Shown: positions 1 to 9,117, numbered from the stretch's first letter. The stretch: 63,136 bases of DNA from an uncultured Bacteroidota bacterium (GCA_902586905.1 CACIJH010000008.1:1-63136), one strand, 5' to 3'. A program made the numbers and translations. The notes: generated by a model not told the origin, from the sequence alone.

Positions 1-910
1 CTTCCATCATATTTTTATAAGATGCCGAAACATGAAGTTCAGGAGCATTTCTTCCATTTAGGGAGAGTTGTAATTCGCCTTCTACAATTCGAATTGTAAA
101 ATCGGGGGTGATATGACTATTGATTTTGGTTGATGATGCATATGAAGCCCCTGGCTTTGGATTTAGTTTTTCAATCTCAGCGATGGCATCTTTCAGTTGA
201 TTTTCATCAATCCCTAGTGTGCTCATCAATTTATCAAAATGCTTTTTTGAAAATGGTGTAAAATGAAACTTGATGATGTTGTAGGCAAGGGAAACTTCAG
301 GCGATTGAGATTTGCGTTGCAGCTGAAGTGCCAAACACTCTTGCAAGTCCAATGCACCAACGCCCGCAGGGTCGAGTTGTTGTACTTTTTCGAGGACTTT
401 TTGCACCTGATTTTCTTCGACATATAGGTTTTCAGTGAACGCCAAATCATCGACAATGTCAAGTAAACTCCTTCGGATATATCCTGTATCATCAATACTG
501 CCAATCAAAAACTGCGCAATTTGACTTTCGGTTTCACCCATGCTAAATGTTCGCATTTGATCCATCAGAAATTGGGTAAAGCTTATACCAGCGGCATAGG
601 GCACTTGTTTGTCATCATCATCAGGGCTATGGTTGTTTGTATTGAGGCGATAGGAGGGGATTTCATCATCACTCAGATATTCGTCGACGTTGATATCTGT
701 TTCTATGATATCATGATCATCATCTTGCGTGGTGTCAAAATCTTGATTTTCAGTCGCTTCTTTTCCAGCTTCAAGTGCTGGATTTTCTTCAAGTTCCTGT
801 TGTAGTTTTTGTTCAAACGAAAGTGTGGGCAATTGAATCAGTTTCATCAACTGAATTTGCTGAGGCGATAGCTTTTGGGAAAGCTTTAAATTGAGTTGTT
901 GTTTTAACAT
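1..910 (-). CDS. rpoN: RNA polymerase sigma-54 factor, N-terminal part (cut by window edge)
   Basis: Sigma-54 directs RNA polymerase to -24/-12 promoters that need an AAA+ activator. I translated the minus strand from the ATG at 910 and it stays open for 303 codons to the window edge. The first 50 residues are the Gln/Leu-rich activator-interacting region I, with LSQKLSPQQIQLMKLIQLP and then ELEENPAL. An acidic Asp/Glu linker follows (about residues 50-90), then the start of the core-binding domain, with IDDTGYIRRSL and VQQLDPAGVGALDLQECL. The helix-turn-helix and RpoN box would lie to the left of the window. It is downstream of asnS with a 51-base gap that holds only a weak -7-like TACCTTTA on the minus strand (927-934). 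The identification is firm; the full length cannot be seen. Confidence 0.93.
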   Translation of the reverse strand, partial: MLKQQLNLKLSQKLSPQQIQLMKLIQLPTLSFEQKLQQELEENPALEAGKEATENQDFDTTQDDDHDIIETDINVDEYLSDDEIPSYRLNTNNHSPDDDDKQVPYAAGISFTQFLMDQMRTFSMGETESQIAQFLIGSIDDTGYIRRSLLDIVDDLAFTENLYVEENQVQKVLEKVQQLDPAGVGALDLQECLALQLQRKSQSPEVSLAYNIIKFHFTPFSKKHFDKLMSTLGIDENQLKDAIAEIEKLNPKPGASYASSTKINSHITPDFTIRIVEGELQLSLNGRNAPELHVSASYKNMME

Positions 911-961
911 GACTATTTTACTATCCTAAAGGTACAAAAACCTTGTCAGATGAAAACTGTT

Positions 962-2395
962 TTAGAAGGATGCGTTTTGGGGGGTACGTGGAAAGGGAAT
1001 CACATCACGGATGTTGGACATTCCTGTTGTGAATTGAACCAAACGCTCAAATCCCAATCCAAATCCAGCATGAGGGGCAGTTCCGAAACGGCGTAAATCC
1101 AAGTACCAGTCGAGTTCTTTTTCTTCAATGCCCATTTCAGACATTCGTTTTTGCAACACATCAAGTCGTTCTTCTCGTTGCGCACCACCCACCATCTCAC
1201 CAATGCCAGGAAACAACACATCCATTGCACGAACAGTTTTTCCGTCATCATTAAGGCGCATATAAAATGCTTTGATTTTGGCAGGATAATCAAACAAAAT
1301 AACAGGACACTTAAAGTGTTTTTCGACCAAGTAGCGCTCATGCTCACTTTGCAGGTCAACGCCCCACTCATCCACAGGAAACTTGAACTTTTTCTTCTTA
1401 TTTGGCTTTGAGTTTCTCAAAATATCAAAGGCTTCAGTGTACGATAGTCGAACAAATTGATTGTCGACAACAAAGCGAATTTGTTCGAGCAAACCCATTG
1501 GTCGTCGCTCGATTTGTGGTTTTGTTTTCTCTTCATTCGATAAGCGTTGATCCAAAAAAGCCAAATCGTCTTCACAATTGTCAACAACATACTGAAGTAC
1601 ATACTTGATGAAGTCTTCAGCCAAATCCATATTCTGATCGAGTTGATAAAAAGCAACTTCGGGTTCAATCATCCAAAACTCAGCCAAATGCCGAGAGGTA
1701 TTGGAGTTTTCTGCACGAAATGTAGGTCCAAAGGTATACACCTTACCCAGTCCCATTGCATATGTTTCGGCTTCCAACTGACCAGAAACAGTAAGGTTTG
1801 TTTCCTTGCCAAAAAAGTCTTTTGTAAAATCTGTATCACCTGCTTCGTCTAGGGGTGTTTGTTTGGGGTCTAAAGTACTCACACGAAACATTTCACCTGC
1901 CCCTTCGGCATCACTTCCAGTGATAATAGGGGTATGAACATAATAAAACCCTTCCTTCCTAAAATAGTCGTGAACAGCAAATGATAGCGCAGAGCGAACT
2001 CTCATGACTGCCGAAAAAGTGGAGGTTCGGACACGAAGATGTGCATTGTCTCTTAAAAACTCAAAACTGTGTTTTTTTGGTTGTATGGGATATTGATCGG
2101 GGTCAGAGTCGCCAATGACTTCCAGATGACTGACTTGCACTTCGTATTTCTGCCCTTTTCCTTGGCTTTCGACTAGTGTTCCTTCAATGTGTATTGCAGC
2201 ACCAGTTGTGATTCTTTTGAGCAGATTTTCGTCGGTTTGTTCAAAATCCACAACACACTGAAGGTTGTTGAGTGTTGATCCGTCATTGAGCGCAATAAAA
2301 CGATTGGCACGAAAGGTGCGGACCCAGCCCTGCAGACTCACTTTTTGGTGTAGATGAGTACCTGAGAAAAGTTCTTGAATCGTTTGCGTTTTCAT
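962..2395 (-). CDS. asnS: Asparaginyl-tRNA synthetase
   Basis: Charges tRNA-Asn with asparagine in the cytoplasm. The 477-residue product has an N-terminal OB-fold anticodon-binding domain (about residues 1-110; [20 protein letters not shown]) and a class II catalytic core. Motif 2 is [21 protein letters not shown]-like near the middle, and motif 3 is [15 protein letters not shown] near the end, followed by IRDVIPFPR, typical of AsnRS. The frame extends seven codons upstream, but I chose the ATG at 2395 because the protein then begins [10 protein letters not shown] and because a TATATTTG -7 box lies at 2414-2421. A complete AsnRS implies direct Asn-tRNA formation. Confidence 0.96.
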   Translation of the reverse strand: MKTQTIQELFSGTHLHQKVSLQGWVRTFRANRFIALNDGSTLNNLQCVVDFEQTDENLLKRITTGAAIHIEGTLVESQGKGQKYEVQVSHLEVIGDSDPDQYPIQPKKHSFEFLRDNAHLRVRTSTFSAVMRVRSALSFAVHDYFRKEGFYYVHTPIITGSDAEGAGEMFRVSTLDPKQTPLDEAGDTDFTKDFFGKETNLTVSGQLEAETYAMGLGKVYTFGPTFRAENSNTSRHLAEFWMIEPEVAFYQLDQNMDLAEDFIKYVLQYVVDNCEDDLAFLDQRLSNEEKTKPQIERRPMGLLEQIRFVVDNQFVRLSYTEAFDILRNSKPNKKKKFKFPVDEWGVDLQSEHERYLVEKHFKCPVILFDYPAKIKAFYMRLNDDGKTVRAMDVLFPGIGEMVGGAQREERLDVLQKRMSEMGIEEKELDWYLDLRRFGTAPHAGFGLGFERLVQFTTGMSNIRDVIPFPRTPQNASF

Positions 2396-2413
2396 CAAAT
2401 CAAATTTCGGGTA

Positions 2414-2421
2414 CAAATATA
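2414..2421 (-). promoter_or_regulatory. Putative -7 promoter element before asnS
   Basis: On the minus strand this reads TATATTTG, an exact match to the Bacteroidota -7 consensus TAnnTTTG, 18 bases before the asnS ATG. I see no good TTTG -33 element at 19-21 bases spacing, so strength is uncertain. It would let asnS be transcribed separately from the upstream RND gene. Confidence 0.5.
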
Positions 2422-2443
2422 CTTCATTTTACAAGCAAGTTCA

Positions 2444-4828
2444 TCAGCTATTTTCATCCTCTTTCAATAGATCAATACGGGGTTTTTTGAGCGTTCTTTC
2501 GTTTGCGATACTTTCCTCCAGAGACAACAAGAGCGATGGCAAAAGAATTAGGTTGGCCAACATGGCAAATAGCAAGGTTGCTGACACCAAGCCTCCCAAG
2601 GCTACAGTGCCGCCATAACTTGAAATCATAAATACTGAAAATCCAAAAAACAAAACGATAGAAGTATAAAACATACTCACTCCTGTTTCGCGAAGTGCCA
2701 GATAAACCGATTTTTTTATTTTCCATTTGGTGGCTTGGAGTTCTTGTCGGTATTTGACCAAATAGTGAATGGTGTCATCTACAGATATCCCAAAAGCTAC
2801 ACTAAAGACCAATATGGTGGATGGCTTGATGGGGATCCCCAAAAAGCCCATCATTCCTGCAGTGAGGATTAAGGGGATAATATTCGGAATCAAGGAAATG
2901 AGAATCATTCGAAACGAACGAAACATATAGGCCATAAATAAGGCAATCATCAATACTGCTAAAGAGAGTGACAAGACTAGGTTGCGAACCAAAAACCGAG
3001 TCCCTTTTAAGTACCCAAGTGCTTTTCCAGTGACTTCTGTTTCAAATCGATCAGGAGGGAATAGTTCTCCAACAACTGCCAATAAATCACCCTCAATTTC
3101 CTCCATTCTTTCTGTGTTGACGTCTTTGAGCATTGTGCTTACACGAATATACTGACCAGTGCTATCAACCAAACTTTCGGCCATGCCTTCGGCCGATAAA
3201 CTGTTGTTGACATACGACCCAATAAACGAATATTCTTGCCTTGTTGGCATCGAAAAATAACGTGGATTACCATTGTAATAGGTTTGCTTTGCATACTTGG
3301 CGACATGGGCAATAGACAAGGGCTCGGAAAGCTCAGGCACAGCTCGAATGTGCGATGCCAAACGTTCCACTCGGTTGAGCGTTGAGAGTTGCGTTGCACC
3401 AATTCTTCTTTTGGTATCAACCATAATCTCTATGGGCATGATTCCACTCATTTCATTTTCAAAAAACCGAACGTCTTTGAAGAATTCGGCTCCTTTAGGA
3501 AGGTCGTCGATGATGGTGCCAGAAAGTTTAATCTGGTAAACCCCAATAATACTCATCATCAAGGATATAACAAACACAAAATAAACAGTCACACGGCGAT
3601 AACGAACCATATTTTCCATCCATCCAATAAAGTCGTTCATCCAGTTTCGGTTGAGGTGCGCTAGATGCTTTTGATTGGGAAGACTCATATAGCTGTAAAG
3701 AATAGGAATCACAAAAAGCGACAACACAAAAAGAAGCATGATATTGACAGAAGCCACCAAGCCAAATTCGATGAGCAGTTTGCTGCTGGTCAAAGTAAAG
3801 GTTGCAAACCCAAGGGCTGTGGTCATATTGGTCATTAGGGTTGCGTTTCCAATTTTAATAATGACACGTTGTAGAGATCTGGCTTGATTGCCGTGTTTTT
3901 TGACTTCTTGTTGGTATTTATTGATAAGGAAAATACAATTGGGAACGCCAATCACAATCACAATGGGAGGAATCAAAGCAGTGAGCACTGTGATTTCAAA
4001 TCCAAAAAAGCCCAATATCCCAAAGGCCCACATGACGCCGATGACGACTACGACCATGGAAATAAATGTTGCTCGATAGGATCGAAAGAAGAAAAAGAAA
4101 ATCAAAGTTGTAACCAGTGCCGCAACGATAACAAACATCCGAATCTCACTCAAAATGGTAAAGGCATTGATTGTCCGAACATAGGGCATCCCCGAAATGT
4201 GAACGTCCATAGCAGATGCTGCTTCAAAGGCACTGACTTTGGGCAAGAGTTCATTATTGACAAAAAGCTCTCGCTCTTTGGCGTTGACAACTTCTTTTTT
4301 GAGGGTGATGATTGTCAGATATACTTCTGTATCAGGGTTGAGAAGAACCCCATGAAAAAAGGGTGATTGCTCAAGAAGTTTCTTTTCGAGCTTGTCCACT
4401 TCTTGTTGGTCACGAGCCAATTGATATGGGACATCTTCCACCACAAAGCTTTGTTGTTTGGTGTTTTTCCGAAGCTGTTTTAGGTTGCCAATTCCTGTAA
4501 CAGCGGCAACTGCGTCTAGACCTTCAAACGATTTGGTAAGCGAGCTCCACTGTTGAATCTTATCGGGACTGAACAAAGTAGAGTCTTGAACTGCCAAAAC
4601 AATGAGGTTGCCTTCATCGCCAAAACGATCGACAAATGACTGGTACTTTAGGTTGAAAGGGTGGTTATCGGGGAGGAGACTTGCTTCATTAAAACTAAAG
4701 CGTATGTTCTTCCACTGCAACCCAAAAAAAATGGTGGTTGCAACAATTAAGAGGATACAAAAAACCCTATTGCGAAGAATGAGCGATGCAACGGTGCTCC
4801 AAAACCGAGTCTTAACCCATTTGATCAT
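2444..4828 (-). CDS. RND-superfamily (MMPL/HAE3-like) inner-membrane transporter
   Basis: A 794-residue membrane protein built as two repeats, each with one transmembrane helix, a periplasmic domain of about 170 residues and a block of five helices. The first block spans about residues 215-390 and the second about 620-780. The segments IVIGVPNCIFLINKYQQEV and FGISVDDTIHYLVKYRQEL are the repeated conserved loop of the MMPL/Patched-like branch, in which acidic residues in the helix relay protons. Two-repeat proteins of this size export lipids or hydrophobic molecules; the substrate here is unknown. It starts 25 bases after the frr stop and ends 48 bases before asnS, so it probably belongs to the pyrH-frr transcript. 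No adaptor or outer-membrane partner is adjacent. Confidence 0.85.
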   Translation of the reverse strand: MIKWVKTRFWSTVASLILRNRVFCILLIVATTIFFGLQWKNIRFSFNEASLLPDNHPFNLKYQSFVDRFGDEGNLIVLAVQDSTLFSPDKIQQWSSLTKSFEGLDAVAAVTGIGNLKQLRKNTKQQSFVVEDVPYQLARDQQEVDKLEKKLLEQSPFFHGVLLNPDTEVYLTIITLKKEVVNAKERELFVNNELLPKVSAFEAASAMDVHISGMPYVRTINAFTILSEIRMFVIVAALVTTLIFFFFFRSYRATFISMVVVVIGVMWAFGILGFFGFEITVLTALIPPIVIVIGVPNCIFLINKYQQEVKKHGNQARSLQRVIIKIGNATLMTNMTTALGFATFTLTSSKLLIEFGLVASVNIMLLFVLSLFVIPILYSYMSLPNQKHLAHLNRNWMNDFIGWMENMVRYRRVTVYFVFVISLMMSIIGVYQIKLSGTIIDDLPKGAEFFKDVRFFENEMSGIMPIEIMVDTKRRIGATQLSTLNRVERLASHIRAVPELSEPLSIAHVAKYAKQTYYNGNPRYFSMPTRQEYSFIGSYVNNSLSAEGMAESLVDSTGQYIRVSTMLKDVNTERMEEIEGDLLAVVGELFPPDRFETEVTGKALGYLKGTRFLVRNLVLSLSLAVLMIALFMAYMFRSFRMILISLIPNIIPLILTAGMMGFLGIPIKPSTILVFSVAFGISVDDTIHYLVKYRQELQATKWKIKKSVYLALRETGVSMFYTSIVLFFGFSVFMISSYGGTVALGGLVSATLLFAMLANLILLPSLLLSLEESIANERTLKKPRIDLLKEDENS

Positions 4829-4853
4829 AGCAATTGAAGAAGTATTTCTGTTT

Positions 4854-5405
4854 TCAGACCGTCATGATTTCATCCTCTTTCGAAGCGTATTTATCATCTA
4901 TTTTTTTGATGTAATCATCGGTTAGGGTTTGCACATCAACTTCAGCATTGCCCAATTGGTCTTCGGAAAGTTCTGTTTTTTTCAGTTCGTTATTTGCCTC
5001 TTTACGCGCATTTCGAACCCCTACTTTTGCATTTTCTGCTTCTGCCTTAGCGAGTTTGACCAACTCTCTCCTTCGTTCTTCGGTCAGTGGTGGGATATTG
5101 ATAATCACCGACTCACCATTATTGGAGGGGTTAAACCCAAGGTTTGCAACAAGAATGGCTTTTTCGATTTCAGGAATTTGTGTTTTGTCCCATGGCTGAA
5201 CGGACAAGGTTTGCGCATCAGGGGTATTGATGTTTGCCACCTGACTCAGTGGGGTTTGCGTCCCATAGTACTCCATTTTCACAGTAGATAACATTGCAGG
5301 ATTCGCTTTGCCTGCACGGATATTGATAAAAGCCTTATCCAAGTGTTCTAGCGATTTTTCCATAGCCTCTTTGGCAACGTCCATGATAAAGTTAATGTCT
5401 TCCAT
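4854..5405 (-). CDS. frr: Ribosome recycling factor
   Basis: Works with EF-G to split ribosomes after termination. The 183-residue length is normal for the family (about 185). The family signatures are present: KAFINIRAGKANPAML near residue 25-40, the hinge region around SVQPWDK, IPPLTEERRRELVK, and the C-terminal helix with a DDYIKKIDD motif. The start codon is 5 bases beyond the pyrH stop, so pyrH and frr are translationally close and almost certainly one operon, an arrangement common across bacteria. Confidence 0.97.
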   Translation of the reverse strand: MEDINFIMDVAKEAMEKSLEHLDKAFINIRAGKANPAMLSTVKMEYYGTQTPLSQVANINTPDAQTLSVQPWDKTQIPEIEKAILVANLGFNPSNNGESVIINIPPLTEERRRELVKLAKAEAENAKVGVRNARKEANNELKKTELSEDQLGNAEVDVQTLTDDYIKKIDDKYASKEDEIMTV

Positions 5406-5410
5406 AATTT

Positions 5411-6115
5411 CTAATTTACCTTGGTTCCGATATTTTTACCTGCAACCACCTGTTCAAGGTTGCCAGGAGTGTTCATGTCAAAAACAACAATAGGCAATTC
5501 ATTTTCTTGGCTAAGAGTAAAGGCAGTGCTGTCCATCACTTTGAGTCCTTTTTGAAGAACATCATTAAAACTAATCGACTCAAATTTAACAGCATCTTTA
5601 TTTTTTTCTGGGTCATCATCATAAATACCATCCACGCGAGTTCCTTTCAATATGACGTCTGCTTCCACTTCAATTGCTCGAAGTACAGCTGCAGAGTCGG
5701 TTGTAAAAAATGGATTTCCAGTGCCTGCGCCAAAGATAACCACACGTCCTTTTTCCAAGTGGCGAACAGCACGCCTTTTGATATATGGCTCTGCAATCGC
5801 TTCGATTTTCAGGGCTGTTTGCAGTCGCGTTTGTACTTCAGCGTCTTCCAAAGCGCTTTGCAGGGCAAGACCATTGATGATGGTTGCCAGCATGCCCATA
5901 TAATCTCCTTGCACACGATCCATCCCATTACTGGCACCAGCAACACCCCGAAAGATATTACCACCTCCGATTACAATGGCAACTTCTGCTCCTTGCGCAA
6001 CAACATTTTTGATTTCACTGGCATAGTCCGCCAAACGCTGTGGGTCAATCCCATGAGAACGATCACCCATAAGTGCCTCTCCACTGAGTTTTAAAAGTAT
6101 CCGTTTGTATTGCAT
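5411..6115 (-). CDS. pyrH: UMP kinase (uridylate kinase)
   Basis: Phosphorylates UMP to UDP with ATP in pyrimidine nucleotide synthesis. This is the hexameric bacterial amino-acid-kinase-fold enzyme, not a eukaryote-type UMP/CMP kinase. The 234-residue product begins [18 protein letters not shown] (nucleotide-binding loop), followed by [10 protein letters not shown] and later [16 protein letters not shown], both diagnostic. The frame runs 11 codons further upstream, but the ATG at 6115 gives the canonical start, and the -7 box at 6130-6137 would sit inside or just before the longer version. First gene of pyrH-frr-RND. Confidence 0.96.
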   Translation of the reverse strand: MQYKRILLKLSGEALMGDRSHGIDPQRLADYASEIKNVVAQGAEVAIVIGGGNIFRGVAGASNGMDRVQGDYMGMLATIINGLALQSALEDAEVQTRLQTALKIEAIAEPYIKRRAVRHLEKGRVVIFGAGTGNPFFTTDSAAVLRAIEVEADVILKGTRVDGIYDDDPEKNKDAVKFESISFNDVLQKGLKVMDSTAFTLSQENELPIVVFDMNTPGNLEQVVAGKNIGTKVN

Positions 6116-6129
6116 GGATTGTATTTGTG

Positions 6130-6137
6130 CAAATATA
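6130..6137 (-). promoter_or_regulatory. Putative -7 promoter element before pyrH
   Basis: Reads TATATTTG on the minus strand, an exact TAnnTTTG match, 14 bases before the pyrH ATG and downstream of the tsf terminator. A TTTG at the expected -33 distance is not evident. Its position between a terminator and a start codon supports it as the real pyrH promoter. Confidence 0.6.
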
Positions 6138-6163
6138 ACCAAAAACAACCTTGTATTAAGAGC

Positions 6164-6190
6164 AAAAAAAAACCTCGAGAATTCGAGGTT
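6164..6190 (-). terminator. Rho-independent terminator after tsf
   Basis: On the minus strand an 8-bp perfect stem AACCTCGA/TCGAGGTT with a four-base loop is followed by an uninterrupted run of at least eight T. It lies 25 bases after the tsf stop and ends the rplM-rpsI-rpsB-tsf transcript before the pyrH promoter. Confidence 0.88.
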
Positions 6191-6215
6191 TTACTTTTCT
6201 TTAGTTGGCAAAGTT

Positions 6216-7040
6216 TTACACCAAAGCCAAACGCTTAAAACCAGTCACGCTTAGACCAGCATCAACCGACTTTACATAGTCGCTTACGCTTTGCTTTGCA
6301 TCCTTGATATAGGCCTGATTGACCAAGGTATTATCTTTAAAAAATCGCTTGAGCTTCCCTTTGGCGATATTGTCGAGCATCGCCTCTGGCTTTCCTTCCT
6401 GACGCAGTTGGTCCTTTGCAATCTCGATCTCTTTTTCAACTGTTGCTGCATCAACACCATCTTCATTTAAGGCAATGGGGTTCATCGCAGCGGCTTGCAT
6501 CGCCACATTTTTGGCAGCTTCTGCTGCACCATCAACTCCAGCCGATAGGCTCGTTAGGGTTGCAATTTTGTTTCCAGCATGGATGTATGAACCAACAAAG
6601 GCCCCTTCGAGGCGTTCAAACCCTCCGATTTCGATTTTTTCTCCAATTACACCTGTCTGTTCTGTGAGTTTGTCAGCAACAGACATTCCGTTGAAGTCAG
6701 CAGCCAAAAAACTATCCAAATTATCATGACCCAAGGCCACATCTGCCAATTGGTTGGCAAGCGATACATAGCTTTCGTTTTTGGCAACAAAGTCCGTTTC
6801 ACAGTTTACCGATACGATGACACCAACAGTTGCTTTATCATTGACTCTTGCAATGACAGCTCCTTCTGAAGAGTCACGATCCGCACGATTGGCGGCTACT
6901 TTCTGACCCTTTTTACGTAGAATTTCTACTGCGGAATCAAAGTCACCCTCAGCTTCGACCAAGGCTTTTTTACAATCCATCATTCCTGCTCCTGTTGCTT
7001 TTCGGAGCTTGTTTACATCAGCTGCACTTATTTTTGACAT
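6216..7040 (-). CDS. tsf: Elongation factor Ts
   Basis: Guanine nucleotide exchange factor for EF-Tu. The 274-residue protein starts with the UBA-like domain (VNKLRKATGAGMMDCKKAL, residues about 9-27) and has the EF-Ts signature VNCETDFVAKN that contacts EF-Tu. Two core subdomains and a coiled region follow. I placed the start at the ATG at 7040 (MSKISAADV) rather than ten codons earlier, which would overlap the rpsB stop region. It lies 10 bases behind rpsB in the conserved rpsB-tsf pair. Confidence 0.97.
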   Translation of the reverse strand: MSKISAADVNKLRKATGAGMMDCKKALVEAEGDFDSAVEILRKKGQKVAANRADRDSSEGAVIARVNDKATVGVIVSVNCETDFVAKNESYVSLANQLADVALGHDNLDSFLAADFNGMSVADKLTEQTGVIGEKIEIGGFERLEGAFVGSYIHAGNKIATLTSLSAGVDGAAEAAKNVAMQAAAMNPIALNEDGVDAATVEKEIEIAKDQLRQEGKPEAMLDNIAKGKLKRFFKDNTLVNQAYIKDAKQSVSDYVKSVDAGLSVTGFKRLALV

Positions 7041-7050
7041 TATCAGTGAT

Positions 7051-8037
7051 TTAGGCGGACAAAGCCGCAATTAATTCTGCTTTTTTCATTTTACTATAAC
7101 CAGTCACACCAGTTTCTTTGGCAAGTGCCTTGAGGTAGGCGACTGTTTTATCACTCAAATCTTCTGCAGGTGCTTCCTCTGCCTTTTTCTCTTCGGCGGC
7201 AGGTGCTTCTTCAGCCATAGCTTCTTCTTTTACTTCTGCTGCTGGCGCTTCTGCTGCAGGTGTTTCTGCAGGTGTTTCTTCTTTTGTTTCAGCTGCTTCT
7301 GGAACCACTTCACCTTCGGTTTTAGCTGCATTGGCTTCGTCACGTTCCTTTTGGCGTTCGCTCGTTCCCGCTGCAATGGACTGTGTGACAAGACCTAAAA
7401 TTTTATCAATTGATTTCGACGCATCGTCGTTTGCAGGAATTGCAAAATCAACATCACGAGGATCAGCGTTGGTGTCGACCATCGCAAAAATGGGGATGTT
7501 GAGTTTTTGTGCTTCGCGAACAGCAATGTGCTCACGACGTATATCGACTACAAAAAGCGCACCTGGCAAACGTGTCATTTCCGAAATCGAACCGAGGTTC
7601 TTTTCGAGCTTGGCACGCATACGATCGACTTGTAGTCTTTCTTTTTTGGAAAGGGTGTTGAATGTACCATCTGTTTTCATACGATCAATCGCAGCCATTT
7701 TCTTAACAGCCTTTCGGATCGTTACAAAGTTGGTCAGCATCCCTCCAGGCCAGCGCTCAGTGATGTAAGGCATATTCACTTCGCTTGCCTTTGCAGATAC
7801 GATATCCTTTGCTTGTTTTTTTGTCGCTACAAATAAGATCTTGCGACCAGAAGAAGCAATTTTGTGCAGTGCTTGCTGCGCTTCCTCAATTTTAGTAACG
7901 GTTTTATAAAGATTGATAATGTGGATGCCGTTGCGCTCCATGTGAATGAAAGGCGCCATATTGGGGTTCCACTTTCTTGTAAGGTGACCAAAGTGGACAC
8001 CTGCTTCTAGTAAGTCTTTGACTTCTATTTTTGACAT
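7051..8037 (-). CDS. rpsB: 30S ribosomal protein S2 with long C-terminal extension
   Basis: S2 binds the small subunit near the platform and is needed for S1 binding. Residues 1-225 are the conserved core, with LLEAGVHFGHLTRKWNP at the start and ITERWPGGMLTN and VDTNADPRDVDFAIPANDD further on. The protein is 328 residues against about 230-260 in most bacteria. Residues 226-292 are an Ala/Glu/Pro-rich low-complexity linker. Residues 293-328 look like a small helix-extended-loop-helix module of the Rho_N/SAP type (TVAYLKALAKETGVTGYSKM then KKAELIAAL). Such modules often bind nucleic acid, so a role in mRNA or rRNA contact is possible but inferred. The 137-base gap before it (8038-8174) holds no clear promoter. 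Confidence 0.96.
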   Translation of the reverse strand: MSKIEVKDLLEAGVHFGHLTRKWNPNMAPFIHMERNGIHIINLYKTVTKIEEAQQALHKIASSGRKILFVATKKQAKDIVSAKASEVNMPYITERWPGGMLTNFVTIRKAVKKMAAIDRMKTDGTFNTLSKKERLQVDRMRAKLEKNLGSISEMTRLPGALFVVDIRREHIAVREAQKLNIPIFAMVDTNADPRDVDFAIPANDDASKSIDKILGLVTQSIAAGTSERQKERDEANAAKTEGEVVPEAAETKEETPAETPAAEAPAAEVKEEAMAEEAPAAEEKKAEEAPAEDLSDKTVAYLKALAKETGVTGYSKMKKAELIAALSA

Positions 8038-8174
8038 TGTTGTTTTCGTTTACGTTCCCTGATTAGCAATGAACAAGTGGCGAAAATCGGCCTTCCTCAT
8101 TTAGATGCTAAACTAATGGCAACAAATTATACACTAATGAATGAACTTATTGATATGCCAATGCTAACAAACGG

Positions 8175-8561
8175 TTAACGTTTGGAGAATTGGAATTTTT
8201 TACGAGCTTTTTTCTGCCCAAACTTTTTTCGCTCAACCATGCGAGGGTCTCTTGTGAGTAATCCTTCTGGCTTTAATGCCGAGCGGTGCTCCTCATCAAC
8301 AGTACACAAAGCACGTGAGATGCCAAGACGAATCGCCTCAACTTGCCCAGTTGGACCACCACCTGTGACAGAAACATTGAGATTGTATTTACCCAAAGTG
8401 TCAGTCAGTGTGAATGGCTGATTAACTTTATACTTGTGTGTTGCCGATGGAAAATAGGCGTCTAATGCTTTGTTGTTGATGGTTATTTCACCCTTTCCCT
8501 CAGACATATAAACGCGAGCAACTGCAGTTTTGCGACGACCAATGGTATGAATCACTTCCAT
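8175..8561 (-). CDS. rpsI: 30S ribosomal protein S9
   Basis: Small-subunit protein whose basic C-terminal tail reaches the P-site tRNA. The 128-residue length is normal. It opens with IHTIGRRKTAVARVYM and ends with the conserved basic tail ERKKFGQKKARKKFQFSKR, including the terminal KR that touches tRNA. GGGPTGQVEAIRLGISRAL is the family signature. It starts 2 bases after rplM, the widely conserved L13-S9 pair. Confidence 0.98.
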   Translation of the reverse strand: MEVIHTIGRRKTAVARVYMSEGKGEITINNKALDAYFPSATHKYKVNQPFTLTDTLGKYNLNVSVTGGGPTGQVEAIRLGISRALCTVDEEHRSALKPEGLLTRDPRMVERKKFGQKKARKKFQFSKR

Positions 8562-8563
8562 AA

Positions 8564-9019
8564 TTACTTTAGTTCGTTGATGTTTACATCGGTTGGTTTT
8601 TGACCATCATAAGGATGTTCAGACCCAGCAACAACATAGAGGTTTCGAAATAATTCCGCTCCAAGTTTGTTTTTGGGGAGCATCCCTTTAATAGACTTTT
8701 CAACCAATCGAGTTGAATCTTTTTCGTGGATCTCACCAGCAGTCAAACTACGCTGACCACCAGGATAACCTGTGTGGCGGATATAGGTTTTTTTGTTCCA
8801 CTTATCGCCAGTGAGCTTGATTTTATCGGCATTAAGCACAATAACATTGTCTCCACAGTCGGCGTGTGGTGTAAAACTAGGCTTGTATTTACCACGTAAC
8901 AATTTTGCAACCTTAGACGAAAAACGACCTAAGATTTGATTAGCAGCATCAACCACAACCCACTGTTTATCAGCGTTTTTCTTATTGATTGATACTGTTT
9001 TGTAACTTAATGAGTCCAC
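8564..9019 (-). CDS. rplM: 50S ribosomal protein L13
   Basis: Early-assembly large-subunit protein, 151 residues. The signature segments are WVVVDAANQILGRFSSKVA near the N-terminus, LRGKYKPSFTPHADCGDNV, and IKGMLPKNKLG near the C-terminus. It is the first gene of rplM-rpsI-rpsB-tsf and sits behind a full promoter and a leader hairpin (see 9048-9105). L13 autoregulates its operon through the mRNA leader in E. coli, so the hairpin here may serve a similar purpose. Confidence 0.98.
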   Translation of the reverse strand: MDSLSYKTVSINKKNADKQWVVVDAANQILGRFSSKVAKLLRGKYKPSFTPHADCGDNVIVLNADKIKLTGDKWNKKTYIRHTGYPGGQRSLTAGEIHEKDSTRLVEKSIKGMLPKNKLGAELFRNLYVVAGSEHPYDGQKPTDVNINELK

Positions 9020-9047
9020 TATTTTTTATTTAATACGTTGTCAATTT

Positions 9048-9070
9048 CCGTTTTAGTTTATTTAAAACGG
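9048..9070 (-). promoter_or_regulatory. Stem-loop in the rplM mRNA leader
   Basis: On the minus strand, an 8-bp perfect stem CCGTTTTA/TAAAACGG closes a 7-base loop. It begins at about the predicted transcription start and ends 28 bases before the rplM ATG. It has no T-run, so it is not a terminator. A candidate target for L13 feedback control or a 5'-end stabiliser. Confidence 0.5.
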
Positions 9071-9074
9071 GCTG

Positions 9075-9105
9075 CAAATGTACAATTTATAGAGTAAAAA
9101 GCAAA
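9075..9105 (-). promoter_or_regulatory. Promoter of the rplM-rpsI-rpsB-tsf operon
   Basis: On the minus strand TTTG (9102-9105) and TACATTTG (9075-9082) are separated by 19 bases. Both elements match the Bacteroidota consensus (TTTG, 19-21 bases, TAnnTTTG) exactly. It lies between the polA stop and rplM and predicts a leader of about 50 bases. Confidence 0.82.
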
Positions 9106-9117
9106 CTATTATCAAAA

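Noticed and set aside
3884-4366. 160-codon plus-strand open frame opposite the RND transporter
   Set aside because: It lies wholly within the well-supported minus-strand gene, has no promoter, and its product is rich in Asn, His and Lys with no recognisable domain.
5507-6094. 195-codon plus-strand open frame opposite pyrH
   Set aside because: Antisense to a complete UMP kinase gene; composition and lack of any motif mark it as a shadow frame.
7190-7320. Frameshift or assembly artefact in the Ala/Glu-rich end of rpsB
   Set aside because: The frame continues without interruption into an ordered module and a stop; low-complexity linkers of this sort occur in Bacteroidota S2.
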